Part shown: one piece after another, positions 41,440 through 50,852 of the stretch
Position numbering within the stretch: position 1 is the first letter of the stretch
Layout: every line of letters begins with the position of its first letter
Origin: Citrobacter koseri
GTDB lineage: Bacteria; Pseudomonadota; Gammaproteobacteria; Enterobacterales; Enterobacteriaceae
DNA length: 64,000 bases
Assembly: GCA_900446925.1 (NCBI GenBank)
Contig: UAVY01000002.1
Span: forward strand, 124,001 to 188,000
Direction: 5' to 3'
Position numbers and translations under genes: made by a program
The notes under the pieces: generated by a model
What the model was told of the DNA's origin: nothing
What the model saw: only the letters and a program-made list of their open reading frames with translations
Database searches by the model: none

Positions 41440-42006
41440 ATGGCAACGTACTATAGCAACGATTTTCGTGCTGGTCTTAAAATCATGTTGGACGGCGAAC
41501 CTTATGCGGTTGAAGCCAGTGAATTCGTTAAACCGGGTAAAGGCCAGGCATTCGCACGCGTTAAACTGCGCCGCCTGCTGACCGGCACTCGTGTAGAGAA
41601 AACCTTCAAATCCACCGACTCTGCTGAAGGTGCTGATGTTGTCGATATGAACCTGACTTACCTGTACAACGACGGTGAGTTCTGGCACTTCATGAACAAC
41701 GAAACGTTCGAACAACTGTCTGCTGACGCCAAAGCGATCGGCGACAGCGCGAAATGGCTGCTGGATCAGGCTGAGTGCATCGTGACCCTGTGGAACGGCC
41801 AGCCGATCACCGTGACCCCGCCGAACTTTGTTGAACTGGAAATCGTAGATACCGATCCCGGCCTGAAAGGCGATACCGCAGGTACTGGCGGCAAACCGGC
41901 TACGCTGTCTACTGGCGCAGTGGTTAAAGTTCCGCTGTTCGTCCAGATTGGCGAAGTGATCAAAGTGGATACGCGCTCTGGCGAATACGTATCCCGCGTT
42001 AAATAA
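41440..42006 (+). CDS. efp: Translation elongation factor P
   Basis: The 188-residue, three-domain tRNA mimic relieves ribosome stalling at consecutive prolines. The modification site Lys34 is present in [11 protein letters not shown]. It is co-located with its modifying enzyme EpmB, and with EpmA 6 kb away. The frame is intact. Confidence 0.98.
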   Translation: MATYYSNDFRAGLKIMLDGEPYAVEASEFVKPGKGQAFARVKLRRLLTGTRVEKTFKSTDSAEGADVVDMNLTYLYNDGEFWHFMNNETFEQLSADAKAIGDSAKWLLDQAECIVTLWNGQPITVTPPNFVELEIVDTDPGLKGDTAGTGGKPATLSTGAVVKVPLFVQIGEVIKVDTRSGEYVSRVK

Positions 42007-42037
42007 GACGCTGACATTAAGATTGATGACAACGTCT

Positions 42038-42112
42038 GAAATGCCCGATGGCGCAAGTTTATCGGGCCTACGGCGACTGCGTGACGCATGGGTATTACCG
42101 CCATCCGGTAAA
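42038..42112. repeat. REP/BIME element behind efp
   Basis: ATGCCCGATGGCGC with ATCGGGCCTACGG forms one REP. A second, diverged half (GGGTATTACCGCCATCCGGT) follows within 75 bases. Confidence 0.75.
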
Positions 42113-42195
42113 ACAGACGTGGAGTTTGTCAGCAATTTGCTAAGTTGAATTTATGGTGCGGCATTGAGCTGCGCCATACCTTTTCCAGGGCAGGA

Positions 42196-42330
42196 ATGAT
42201 GAAACGTCTTATCAGTCTTGTAGCACTCATTCTTTTCACCGGCGCGTTGCTGACGGGGTGTAATACCGCGCGTGGCTTTGGTGAAGACATCAAACATCTC
42301 GGCAATTCTATCTCTCACGCTGCCAGCTAA
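42196..42330 (+). CDS. ecnA: Entericidin A
   Basis: This 44-residue lipoprotein antidote has a hydrophobic signal, lipobox LLTGC, and the mature part NTARGFGEDIKHLGNSI typical of EcnA. GCAGGA precedes the tandem ATG codons (42196 and 42199). Its known role is to antagonise entericidin B in the envelope. Confidence 0.93.
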   Translation: MMKRLISLVALILFTGALLTGCNTARGFGEDIKHLGNSISHAAS

Positions 42331-42438
42331 TTATTTCCAGGTGTCTTAAAAAATCGTCGAACGCCCGTCACATTGCGGGATCTTGTCTATGCTTAAGTGG
42401 CTATACACAAACAACATTGGCTAGAAAAGGAAGACGTT

Positions 42439-42585
42439 ATGGTTAAGAAAACAATTGCAGCGATCTTTTCTGTTTTGGTGCTTTCTTCCGTGCTAACTGC
42501 GTGTAATACAACACGCGGCGTTGGGCAGGATATCTCTGAAGGCGGCAGCGCCATTTCAGGCGCCGCGACCAGAGCCCAGCAATAA
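42439..42585 (+). CDS. ecnB: Entericidin B
   Basis: This 48-residue bacteriolytic lipoprotein has lipobox VLTAC and the mature part [19 protein letters not shown]. The start ATG 42439 follows AAAAGGAAG. EcnA/EcnB is a lipoprotein toxin-antidote locus induced in stationary phase in related species. A stem (AACGGTACG with CGTACCGTT, about 42592-42618) behind it can serve as a terminator for ecnB and the convergent ecnR. Confidence 0.94.
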   Translation: MVKKTIAAIFSVLVLSSVLTACNTTRGVGQDISEGGSAISGAATRAQQ

Positions 42586-42615
42586 ATGTGAACGGTACGG
42601 CGTGGCGTCGTACCG

Positions 42616-43215
42616 TTAATTGATTTGCTCCGGTAAGGATAAAAACGGCGAGTAGCGATTATCCATATGCAATTTCATGCGGATATTGCGTTTGTAGGTG
42701 TAGACCGTTTTGCCGTGAATACCGAGCGCAGCCGCGATTGCGTTGTTTCCCGCACCTTCCATCCACATTGTCAGCACCTTTTCCTCCTGCGGCGTAAGCA
42801 GCGGCGTGGCGGTTTTTGGCGTGTCAGTAACGGACTGGGCAAGCAGCACGTCCTGAATATTCCGCGATAGCTCATGCAGCGTGGCCTGTTTCGACACTAC
42901 GGCATGAACCTGATACAGCGGGTCGCTATCGGCCTGGTACTGTACGCCGCCTGATTGCAGCAAAATTAAAGGCGTGGCTCCGCAGGCCATCAGGAGCGGC
43001 GCTGCTGGCTTAAAAGAGTGGCTGTAGTTGAAAAAACTATATAAGTCAGCGATAACCAGATGAGGTTTCCACTGGGAAATATGCTCTTTTGCCAGTAGCA
43101 GGTTATTCAACCCTGATACCAGGAACGAAGAATCAAATAAGCCAGAATGATTAAGCCAGGCCTCTATCCCCGTGCGGGTGAAATGGCAGCGGTCAATCAC
43201 TAAAATTTTTAACAT
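42616..43215 (-). CDS. ecnR: LuxR-family regulator EcnR
   Basis: This 199-residue protein has a receiver-like N-terminal domain ([18 protein letters not shown]) and a C-terminal LuxR helix-turn-helix ([39 protein letters not shown]; read in two pieces around residue 150). A phosphoacceptor Asp at the usual place is not obvious, since the stretch reads LVIADLYS. It is convergent with ecnB, matching the ecnR gene described beside ecnAB in Citrobacter freundii. E. coli K-12 lacks it here. Confidence 0.8.
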   Translation of the reverse strand: MLKILVIDRCHFTRTGIEAWLNHSGLFDSSFLVSGLNNLLLAKEHISQWKPHLVIADLYSFFNYSHSFKPAAPLLMACGATPLILLQSGGVQYQADSDPLYQVHAVVSKQATLHELSRNIQDVLLAQSVTDTPKTATPLLTPQEEKVLTMWMEGAGNNAIAAALGIHGKTVYTYKRNIRMKLHMDNRYSPFLSLPEQIN

Positions 43216-43407
43216 AAACTTTCCGCATCCAGAAGTAGGCGATGGCTTCCTGACCTAAGAAAGCGTCTCATCATAGAGAAGTCCGATGAGCGTCGAATGC
43301 GTGAACTGCGCTGCGAATTGCGCCCAATTCATGCTTTTGCAACGGCGGAAAATAAAAGGGTTGAATTTGATTTTTTCACAGGCAAAAATGCTTTCTCACA
43401 CCTCTGC

Positions 43408-43452
43408 TTTGCAGGACGACCTGCAAATGTATCTTTCACCGGGGACGGCCCC
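43408..43452 (+). promoter_or_regulatory. Guanidine-II (mini-ykkC) riboswitch
   Basis: There are two small hairpins with ACGR loops: TTTGCAGG-ACGA-CCTGCAAA (43408-43427) and GGGG-ACGG-CCCC (43441-43452). This is the defining layout of the guanidine-II class. The ribosome-binding site GGAG of gdx follows directly, so ligand binding would control translation of the exporter. Confidence 0.93.
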
Positions 43453-43470
43453 ATTTTTCTGGAGCCAGAT

Positions 43471-43788
43471 ATGTCCTGGATAATTTTGTTCATTGCGGGT
43501 CTGCTTGAAGTCGTTTGGGCGGTTGGCCTGAAATATACCCACGGATTCAGTCGCCTGACGCCCAGCGTCATTACCATTGCAGCGATGATTGTCAGTATGG
43601 CGCTGTTGTCATGGGCGATGAAAACCCTGCCTGTCGGTACTGCCTATGCGGTCTGGACGGGTATTGGCGCGGTAGGGGCGGCCATCACCGGTATTTTGCT
43701 GCTTGGCGAATCCGCCAGTCCTGCGCGTCTGGCGAGCCTTGCGCTGATCGTAGCGGGGATTATTGGGCTGAAGCTCAGCGCTCACTAA
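43471..43788 (+). CDS. gdx: Guanidinium exporter Gdx (SugE)
   Basis: This 105-residue small-multidrug-resistance protein has four helices. The membrane-embedded Glu lies in [18 protein letters not shown] and the Gdx-type signature [13 protein letters not shown] is present. It exports guanidinium in exchange for protons. ATG 43471 directly follows the riboswitch and GGAG. The longer open frame running through the riboswitch is not the protein start. Confidence 0.96.
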   Translation: MSWIILFIAGLLEVVWAVGLKYTHGFSRLTPSVITIAAMIVSMALLSWAMKTLPVGTAYAVWTGIGAVGAAITGILLLGESASPARLASLALIVAGIIGLKLSAH

Positions 43789-43804
43789 TCCTCCGGGAAA
43801 AGCG

Positions 43805-44338
43805 TTAAGCTCCGGGTTGTTTTACCCAGATTAATTTACTGACATCAAACCCTTCCCGGGTCGCGACGGCCAGCATCTGCTGCTTCATCTCTTCGGAGAG
43901 CGTCGGCGTGCGTGAGAGTATCCACAGGTAGTCGCGATCCGGGCCGCACACCAGCGCATGGCGGTACTCTCTGTCGATCGCAATGACGTTATACCCGCCG
44001 TAGAAAGGGCCGAAGAACGATACTTTCAGCGCGGCGCGGCTGGGGTCGCCCGTAAACCAGGCTTTCCCTTCTGTTTTCTGCCACATGCCCCTGTCCGGGT
44101 TGTAGCCTTTGTTGAGGACGTTCAGGCCACCGTCGTCCCGCAGACTGTAGGTTGTCGTCACTTTTTCAAGACCACTTTCAAAGCGGTGATCGAAACGCGC
44201 GATTTCATACCAGGTGCCAGTGTAGCGTCTGGCATCAAAGTCAGTGACAACGGTAACGCCCCTGGGCGGGACAGGCGTGCTACACGCGACGACCAGAAAC
44301 GCAGCGGTAACGGCGGCAACGACAGGCAGCAGGCGCAT
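43805..44338 (-). CDS. blc: Outer-membrane lipocalin Blc
   Basis: This 177-residue lipoprotein lipocalin has signal and lipobox VVAC, the lipocalin motif GTWYEIARFDHRFE, and YNVIAIDREYRHALV. It binds lysophospholipids at the outer membrane. It is convergent with gdx (16-base gap) and directly downstream of frdD; the ampC gene that E. coli carries between them is missing. The frame is intact. Confidence 0.95.
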   Translation of the reverse strand: MRLLPVVAAVTAAFLVVACSTPVPPRGVTVVTDFDARRYTGTWYEIARFDHRFESGLEKVTTTYSLRDDGGLNVLNKGYNPDRGMWQKTEGKAWFTGDPSRAALKVSFFGPFYGGYNVIAIDREYRHALVCGPDRDYLWILSRTPTLSEEMKQQMLAVATREGFDVSKLIWVKQPGA

Positions 44339-44405
44339 GGGATTTTCCTTAGCGGTTTTTTCTAAGTGTAGAACCTGGCGAGAAAAATAAGGGAGAAGGG
44401 GAAAT

Positions 44406-44441
44406 AAAAAAACGCCCTCTTATCGTGCAGATAAGAGGGCG
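44406..44441 (-). terminator. frd operon terminator
   Basis: CGCCCTCTTATC (44413-44424) pairs with GATAAGAGGGCG (44430-44441). On the minus strand the stem is followed by T7. In E. coli the equivalent hairpin doubles as the ampC attenuator. Confidence 0.88.
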
Positions 44442-44447
44442 TATGGC

Positions 44448-44807
44448 TTAGATTGTGAGGATGCCGATTGCCGTGACAACGGTCAGAATCGCCGCCAGAC
44501 CGTAGAATACCCATTTGCCGCTTGGCACATGGATTTTCAGGTCATGCATCGCATGGTGCATACGGTGTAAACCGCACCACAGCGGCAGGACGATCATCAG
44601 GAACAGGAACGCGCGGCCAATGAAGCTCTGGGCGAACGCCAGTACGCGTTCATAGCTCAGCGCATCGCCCGGGAAAAGTCCCAGCGGCAGCAGAATACCC
44701 ACCAACAGAACCATTACCGGCGCAATAATCGCGCCCCACATACCACCTGCACCGAACAGGCCCCAGAATACGGGTTCGTCAGAGCGTTTTGGATTTGGAT
44801 TAATCAT
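44448..44807 (-). CDS. frdD: Fumarate reductase membrane subunit FrdD
   Basis: This 119-residue hydrophobic anchor has three helices and binds menaquinone together with FrdC. It starts [19 protein letters not shown] at 44807 after AAGGAG. The helix with [13 protein letters not shown] is conserved. It is the last gene of frdABCD, 10 bases behind frdC. Confidence 0.96.
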   Translation of the reverse strand: MINPNPKRSDEPVFWGLFGAGGMWGAIIAPVMVLLVGILLPLGLFPGDALSYERVLAFAQSFIGRAFLFLMIVLPLWCGLHRMHHAMHDLKIHVPSGKWVFYGLAAILTVVTAIGILTI

Positions 44808-44817
44808 CCCGGACTCC

Positions 44818-45213
44818 TTACCAGTACAGGGCAACATACAGTATGACTACGGTGACAACCGCAGTAACAACCCAGAGACCTTTAATGATCGGCTCTGGCC
44901 CCATTTTTTCGTCTTTAACAATGATGTTGGCGGCTTTTGGCGCCAGCTCAAACCAGGTTTTGGTGTGCAGCAAGGCTGCCGCCAGGGCGATCAGGTTTAA
45001 GATCACCACTACCGGGTTTTGCAGGAAGCCAACGAAGCCCATCCAGGATTCCGCGCCATGTTTGAGGGCAAACAGGCCGAAAATCAGTTCAATGCTGAAC
45101 CAGACTGCCGGAACCGCCGTGCCTTCGCGCAGCATGTAAAAGCGATAAAATGGCAGTTTTTTCCACCAGGTGGACGTCATTGGCCGCACATAGGCTTTGC
45201 GTTTAGTCGTCAT
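44818..45213 (-). CDS. frdC: Fumarate reductase membrane subunit FrdC
   Basis: This 131-residue membrane anchor has three helices ([20 protein letters not shown] at the quinone site). With FrdD it passes menaquinol electrons to FrdB. It is ten bases behind frdB. The frame is intact. Confidence 0.96.
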   Translation of the reverse strand: MTTKRKAYVRPMTSTWWKKLPFYRFYMLREGTAVPAVWFSIELIFGLFALKHGAESWMGFVGFLQNPVVVILNLIALAAALLHTKTWFELAPKAANIIVKDEKMGPEPIIKGLWVVTAVVTVVILYVALYW

Positions 45214-45223
45214 GTTGCACTCC

Positions 45224-45958
45224 TTAGCGTGGTTTCAGGGTGGCGATAAGAAAGTCTTTCGAACTTTCCACTTTACCCTGCTGAATGGCCGCAGCCGGAT
45301 CGACGTGTTTCGGACAGACTTCGGAGCAGTAGCCCACGAAGGTACAGGTCCATACGCCGTTCTGACCGTTTAACTGCGCCATACGCTCCTTCTTACCGTG
45401 GTCGCGGCTGTCTTCGTTATAACGATGCGCCAGCGTGATCGCAGCCGGGCCGATGAACTCAGGGTTCAGGCCGAATTGCGGGCACGCGGCGTAGCACAGA
45501 CCACAGTTGATGCAACCGGAGAACTGGTGATACTTCGCCATCTGCGCCGGGGTCTGGGTATTTGGCCCCTGATCCGGCGTACGCGGGTTGCCGATGATGT
45601 ACGGCTTGATCGCTTCCAGGCTCTCGATAAAGTGCGTCATATCGACGACCAGATCGCGTTCGATCGGGAAGTTCCCCAGGGCTTCAACCTTCATACCCTT
45701 GGTGTAATCACGCAGGAAGGTTTTGCACGCCAGTTTTGGCACGTTGTTGACCATCATGCCGCAAGAACCGCAGATCGCCATACGGCAGGACCAGCGGTAG
45801 CTCAGGTCCGGCGCCAGGTTATCTTTGATGTAGCCTAACGCATCCAGCAGCGACGTCGCTTCATCGTAAGGCACTTCGTAGAAAGCACTGTGCGGCGCGG
45901 TGTCGGTTTCCGGGTTATAGCGCACCACCTCAATTTTCAGGTTTTTCATCTCAGACAT
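45224..45958 (-). CDS. frdB: Fumarate reductase iron-sulfur subunit FrdB
   Basis: The 244-residue protein carries the 2Fe-2S cluster ([10 protein letters not shown]), the 4Fe-4S motif ([12 protein letters not shown]) and the 3Fe-4S motif ([14 protein letters not shown]). It links the membrane anchor to FrdA. Its ATG overlaps the frdA stop (TAATG), so translation is coupled. Confidence 0.97.
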   Translation of the reverse strand: MSEMKNLKIEVVRYNPETDTAPHSAFYEVPYDEATSLLDALGYIKDNLAPDLSYRWSCRMAICGSCGMMVNNVPKLACKTFLRDYTKGMKVEALGNFPIERDLVVDMTHFIESLEAIKPYIIGNPRTPDQGPNTQTPAQMAKYHQFSGCINCGLCYAACPQFGLNPEFIGPAAITLAHRYNEDSRDHGKKERMAQLNGQNGVWTCTFVGYCSEVCPKHVDPAAAIQQGKVESSKDFLIATLKPR

Positions 45959-47742
45959 TACGCCTTCTCCTTCTTATCGGCGGCTTCCGCTTCAGCGCCA
46001 TACACACGTTTTGCCGGTGGCAGAGTGGTGATTTTCACGTCGCTGTATTCCAGGCGAGTTGTGCCATCAGCATCGCGGAAGGCGAGGGTATGTTTGAGGA
46101 AGTTGACGTCGTCACGCTCGGTGCAGCCTTCGTCCAGACGTTGGTGAGCGCCGCGTGATTCTTTACGTGCCAGCGCGGAGTGCGCCATACATTCCGCTAC
46201 GTTCAGACCATGACCCAGCTCGATGGTGTACAGCAGGTCGGTGTTGAATACGCTGGAGGTATCGGTGATGCGAACACGCTTGAAGCGTTCCTGCAACTCC
46301 GCCAGCTTATCCACGGTTTTCTGCATGAGTTCCGGCGTACGGTAGATACCGCAACCTTCTTCCATCGACAGGCCCATTTCATCGCGGATTTTCGCCCAGT
46401 TCTCGTTGCCTTCTTGGTTAACGAGGTCTTTCAGACGTTGTTCAACGCCCGCAACCTGCGCATCAAGCGCGGCGTCGTTAGCCGTGCCTGCGGTTGAGGC
46501 GCGTTCCATTGCTTGTTCGCCCGCCAGACGGCCAAAGACCACCAGTTCCGCCAGAGAGTTAGAACCCAGACGGTTAGCGCCGTGCAGACCCACAGAGGAG
46601 CACTCGCCAACGGCAAACAGACCTTTAATGCGGGTTTCGCAATTCTGATCGGTTTCGATGCCGCCCATGGTGTAGTGCGCGGTCGGACGAACCGGAATCG
46701 GCTCTTTAACCGGATCGACGCCCACGTAGGCCTTCGCCAGTTCGCAGATGAACGGTAAACGTTCGAGCAGTTTTTTCTCGCCCAGATGGCGCAGGTCGAG
46801 GTAAACCACATCGCCACGCGGCGTGGAAATGGTGTTGCCTTTGCGCCATTCGTGCCAGAACGCCTGAGACACTTTGTCGCGCGGCCCCAGTTCCATGTAT
46901 TTGTTTTTCGGCTCGCCAAGCGGCGTTTCCGGGCCCATGCCGTAATCCTGCAAATAGCGGTAGCCATTTTTGTTGACCAGAATACCGCCTTCACCACGGC
47001 AGCCTTCGGTCATCAGGATACCGGAACCCGGCAGACCGGTCGGGTGATACTGAACGAATTCCATATCACGCAGCGGTACGCCGTGGCCCAGCGCCATGCC
47101 CATACCGTCGCCGGTCACGATGCCGCCGTTGGTGTTGTAGCGATACACGCGGCCTGCGCCGCCGGTAGCCATCACCACCGCGTTGGCGCGGATCTGCACA
47201 AGCGTGCCTTCCATCATGTTCATGGCCACGAGGCCACGGGCATGACCGTCATCGACCAGGATATCCAGGACGAAGTGTTCATCAAAGCGTTGGATTTGTG
47301 GGAACTGCAAAGAGGTCTGGAACAGGGTATGCAGCATATGGAAGCCGGTTTTATCTGCGGCAAACCAGGTACGCTCAATTTTCATACCGCCGAAACGACG
47401 TACGTTGACGCTGCCGTCCGGGCGACGGCTCCACGGGCAACCCCATTGCTCAAGTTGCGTCATTTCAGTTGGACAATGGTGGACAAAGTAATCCACGACA
47501 TCCTGTTCACACAGCCAGTCTCCGCCCGCTACCGTATCGTGAAAATGGTAGTCAAAGCTGTCATGATCCTGGGCGACAGCGGCTGAACCCCCTTCGGCAG
47601 CAACGGTGTGGCTGCGCATCGGGTACACTTTTGAGATCAGTGCGATTTTAGCGTTAGGATTCGCCTGCGCGGCAGCTATTGCAGCACGTAATCCCGCGCC
47701 ACCGGCGCCTATAATGGCAAGATCAGCTTGAAAGGTTTGCAC
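45958..47742 (-). CDS. frdA: Fumarate reductase flavoprotein FrdA
   Basis: The 594-residue catalytic subunit reduces fumarate to succinate. The FAD-binding loop [17 protein letters not shown] and the covalent flavin His in [10 protein letters not shown] are visible, as is the active-site Arg in [16 protein letters not shown] 47742 after AGGA gives the E. coli N-terminus (QTFQADLAI); the longer open frame upstream is not supported. The frame is intact. Confidence 0.97.
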   Translation of the reverse strand: MQTFQADLAIIGAGGAGLRAAIAAAQANPNAKIALISKVYPMRSHTVAAEGGSAAVAQDHDSFDYHFHDTVAGGDWLCEQDVVDYFVHHCPTEMTQLEQWGCPWSRRPDGSVNVRRFGGMKIERTWFAADKTGFHMLHTLFQTSLQFPQIQRFDEHFVLDILVDDGHARGLVAMNMMEGTLVQIRANAVVMATGGAGRVYRYNTNGGIVTGDGMGMALGHGVPLRDMEFVQYHPTGLPGSGILMTEGCRGEGGILVNKNGYRYLQDYGMGPETPLGEPKNKYMELGPRDKVSQAFWHEWRKGNTISTPRGDVVYLDLRHLGEKKLLERLPFICELAKAYVGVDPVKEPIPVRPTAHYTMGGIETDQNCETRIKGLFAVGECSSVGLHGANRLGSNSLAELVVFGRLAGEQAMERASTAGTANDAALDAQVAGVEQRLKDLVNQEGNENWAKIRDEMGLSMEEGCGIYRTPELMQKTVDKLAELQERFKRVRITDTSSVFNTDLLYTIELGHGLNVAECMAHSALARKESRGAHQRLDEGCTERDDVNFLKHTLAFRDADGTTRLEYSDVKITTLPPAKRVYGAEAEAADKKEKA

Positions 47743-48066
47743 GACATTCCTCCAGATTGTTGTTATTTCGTCCCCGTACACCATCAGATTGAACTCCTGA
47801 TTGATGCGGGTTGCGAACGCGTTTCCACTGCTCCTTTATAGGTACAACAGTATAGTCTTACGGATGTGAGGGAAATTTGACGTGTTCGATTTTTTTAGCG
47901 CATCAACGGGTCGATTTATCATTGATTCTGATTAATTTAATTACTAAACCACCTGGCTTCACTTTTTTTACTTTTCCGGCGGAGCGCATTATTCCCGCAC
48001 AAAATTTGTTTCACTGGCGTGTTACGAGTAGACTTCGTGCCCTTGTCTTAAATCGGAGAAAGTACC
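47743..48066. other. frdA-epmA divergent intergenic region
   Basis: This 324-base gap holds the promoters of frdABCD and epmA. An FNR-like palindrome is listed separately. No gene was found. Confidence 0.6.
47932..47945. promoter_or_regulatory. FNR-like site upstream of frdA
   Basis: TTGATTCTGATTAA matches the FNR consensus TTGAT-N4-ATCAA with one mismatch. It lies 190 bases before frdA, whose E. coli counterpart is induced by FNR without oxygen. Confidence 0.5.
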
Positions 48067-49044
48067 ATGAGCGAAACGGCAACCTGGCAGCCGAGCGCGT
48101 CCATTCCTAACCTGTTAAAACGTGCGGCAATTATGACGGAGATCCGTCGTTTCTTTGCCGATCGTGGAGTGCTGGAGGTTGAGACGCCCTGCATGAGCCA
48201 GGCGACGGTAACGGACATTCATCTGTTCCCGTTCGAAACGCGTTTCGTCGGCCCAGGCCACTCTCAGGGCATGAACCTTTATCTGATGACCAGCCCGGAA
48301 TACCACATGAAACGCCTGTTGGTGGCGGGATGTGGCCCGGTTTTCCAGCTGTGCCGTAGCTTTCGCAACGAAGAGATGGGGCGTCATCACAACCCGGAAT
48401 TCACCATGCTGGAGTGGTATCGTCCCCACTACGACATGTACCGTTTGATGAACGAAGTGGACGACCTGCTGCAACAGGTGCTGGAATGTCAACCTGCGGA
48501 GAGTCTTTCTTACCAGCAGGTGTTTCAGCGCCATCTGGAGATTGATCCGCTGTCTGCGGATAAAACTCAACTGCGTGAAGCGGCGGCGAAGCTGGATTTA
48601 AGCAATATCGCGGATACCGAAGAAGATCGCGATACGCTGCTGCAACTGCTGTTTACTATGGGCGTGGAACCGCACATTGGCAAAGAGAAGCCGACGTTTG
48701 TGTACCATTTTCCGGCAAGCCAGGCATCGCTGGCGCAAATCAGCACTGAAGACCATCGGGTGGCTGAACGCTTCGAGGTTTACTTCAAAGGTATTGAGCT
48801 GGCGAATGGTTTCCACGAACTGACGGATGCGCGCGAGCAGCAGCAACGCTTCGAGCAGGATAACCGTAAGCGCGCCGCGCGAGGCTTACCGCAGCAGCCT
48901 ATCGATAACAATCTGCTGGAGGCGCTGAAGGTGGGGATGCCTGACTGTTCCGGCGTGGCGCTGGGCGTGGATCGTCTGGTGATGCTGGCGCTGGGGGCGG
49001 AAAGCCTCGCTGAGGTTATCGCTTTTACCGTTGATCGGGCATAA
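48067..49044 (+). CDS. epmA: EF-P lysine ligase EpmA (PoxA/GenX)
   Basis: This 325-residue class-II lysyl-tRNA-synthetase paralogue lacks the anticodon domain and attaches (R)-beta-lysine to Lys34 of EF-P. Motif 2 ([20 protein letters not shown]) and motif 3 ([15 protein letters not shown]) are intact. It is divergent from frdA. The frame is intact. Confidence 0.96.
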   Translation: MSETATWQPSASIPNLLKRAAIMTEIRRFFADRGVLEVETPCMSQATVTDIHLFPFETRFVGPGHSQGMNLYLMTSPEYHMKRLLVAGCGPVFQLCRSFRNEEMGRHHNPEFTMLEWYRPHYDMYRLMNEVDDLLQQVLECQPAESLSYQQVFQRHLEIDPLSADKTQLREAAAKLDLSNIADTEEDRDTLLQLLFTMGVEPHIGKEKPTFVYHFPASQASLAQISTEDHRVAERFEVYFKGIELANGFHELTDAREQQQRFEQDNRKRAARGLPQQPIDNNLLEALKVGMPDCSGVALGVDRLVMLALGAESLAEVIAFTVDRA

Positions 49045-49070
49045 ATCCGAAAACCCCTCTTTTGCGAAAC

Positions 49071-49095
49071 AAAATGGCGCAATGAGCGCCATTTT
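49071..49095. terminator. Terminator behind epmA
   Basis: AAAATGGCGC (49071-49080) and GCGCCATTTT (49086-49095) form a perfect 10-bp stem around AATGA; A and T flanks make it usable on both strands. Confidence 0.6.
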
Positions 49096-49262
49096 GTAGC
49101 ACATTTTTTCAATTCCCCTCTTATAGCCACAATATAAGTCTGGATGTTTGATACCATTCAGGTATCAATTCTGTGTTGATTTTTATTGCTGACCTCTGCA
49201 AGGGGGCAGTGCAAATCGGTGAGCGCCGTTTAGCCAACGTGCCCAGAGTAAGGGATGGTTTC

Positions 49263-50768
49263 ATGAACCAGACAATAAAGAAGATGAGCCTGGCTGGCCT
49301 CATCCTGATGATATTTACGTCCGTTTTTGGTTTTGCCAATAGCCCGTCGGCGTTTTATTTAATGGGGTATAGCGCGATCCCGTGGTATATCTTTTCTGCA
49401 TTATTATTCTTTATTCCATTTGCCTTAATGATGGCTGAAATGGGTTCTGCTTATCGAAAAGAAGAAGGCGGAATCTATTCGTGGATGAATAATAGCGTTG
49501 GCCCGCGTTATGCGTTTATCGGCACTTTTATGTGGTTCTCCTCCTATGTTATCTGGATGGTGAGCACTGCGGCGAAAGTCTGGGTGCCTTTCTCTACGTT
49601 CTTGTTTGGTGCAGATATGACGCAGCACTGGCGGATCGCCGGGCTTGAACCGACGCAGGTTGTTGGTCTGCTCGCCGTCGGCTGGATGATTCTGGTGACC
49701 TGTATCGCATCAAAGGGAATTAATAAAATTGCGCGTATTACGGCAGTAGGGGGGATTGCCGTGATGTGTCTTAATTTGGTTTTGTTGTTAGTGAGTGTCG
49801 CTATTTTGTTATTAAATGGTGGGCATTTTGCGGAAAATATTAATTTTGTCTCCTCGCCCCAATCCCGGATATCAGTCCGGCCTGGCCATGCTCTCATTTG
49901 TTGTTTTCGCTATTTTTGCCTACGGCGGAATTGAAGCGGTAGGCGGCCTGGTGGATAAAACAGAAAAGCCGGAAAAGAACTTTGCGAAAGGAATTGTTTT
50001 TGCGGCAATTGTTATTTCCGTTGGTTATTCGCTGGCGATATTTTTATGGGGCGTTAGCACCAACTGGCAACAGGTATTAAGTAATGGCTCCGTTAACCTA
50101 GGAAATATCACCTATATTCTGATGAAAAGCCTTGGGATGACGTTGGGTAACGCGCTGCATCTGTCGCCGGAAGCGGCAATGGCGACCGGCGTCTGGTTTG
50201 CGCGTATCACTGGCCTCTCCATGTTCCTTGCCTATACCGGCGCGTTCTTTACGCTGAGCTACTCGCCATTGAAGGCCATTATCCAGGGAACGCCAAAAGC
50301 GCTGTGGCCTGCGCCGATGACGACGCTGAACGCGGCAGGTATGCCAGCCACCGCCAATGTGGATGCAGTGTCTGCTGGTGAGTCTGTTTATTCTGCTGGT
50401 CTCTTTTGGCGGTGATACCGCGTCGGCGTTCTACAACAAACTGACGCTGATGGCGAACGTGTCGATGACGTTGCCGTACCTGTTCCTCGCGCTGGCCTTC
50501 CCGTTCTTTAAGTCTCGCGAAGGCCTGGAACGGCCATTTGTGATCTTCAAAACCCATGTTTCTACGATGCTGGCAACGGGCGTGGTCGTGCTGGTGGTGA
50601 CGTTTGCGAATGTGTTTACCATCATTCAGCCGGTGATTGAAGCCGGGGACTGGAATAGCGCGCTGTGGATGACCGGCGGCCCCGATATTCTTCTCGCTGT
50701 TAGCGATGGCGATTTATCAGAACTACAGCCGCCGGATGGCAAACCAGCCCCAGTGGGCGGTGGAGTAA
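49263..50768 (+). CDS. yjeM: APC-family inner-membrane transporter YjeM (frame interrupted)
   Basis: This putative amino-acid permease of about 500 residues has 12 helices and no assigned substrate. Recognisable parts are MSLAGLILMIFTSVFGFANS at helix 1, MMAEMGSAYRKEEGGIYSWM and FAYGGIEAVGGLVDKTEKPE. The frame breaks near 49853, near 50368 and near 50685. Joined, it ends in WAVE at the stop 50766-50768. Confidence 0.88.
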
Positions 50769-50778
50769 TCTTTTTGCC

Positions 50779-50845
50779 GTTACCCGGCCTACGCGTTCAT
50801 TGCTGTTCTGTAGGCCGGGTAAGGCGAAGCCGCCATCCGGCATTA
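50779..50845. repeat. REP/BIME element
   Basis: TACCCGGCCTACGCG and TGTAGGCCGGGTAAGGCG with GCCGCCATCCGGCATTA form a two-REP element between the convergent yjeM and mscM. Confidence 0.8.
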
Positions 50846-50852
50846 TTACGGC

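Noticed and set aside
46786..47586. A 266-codon open frame antisense to frdA
   Set aside because: It is a shadow of frdA, with no independent start signals.
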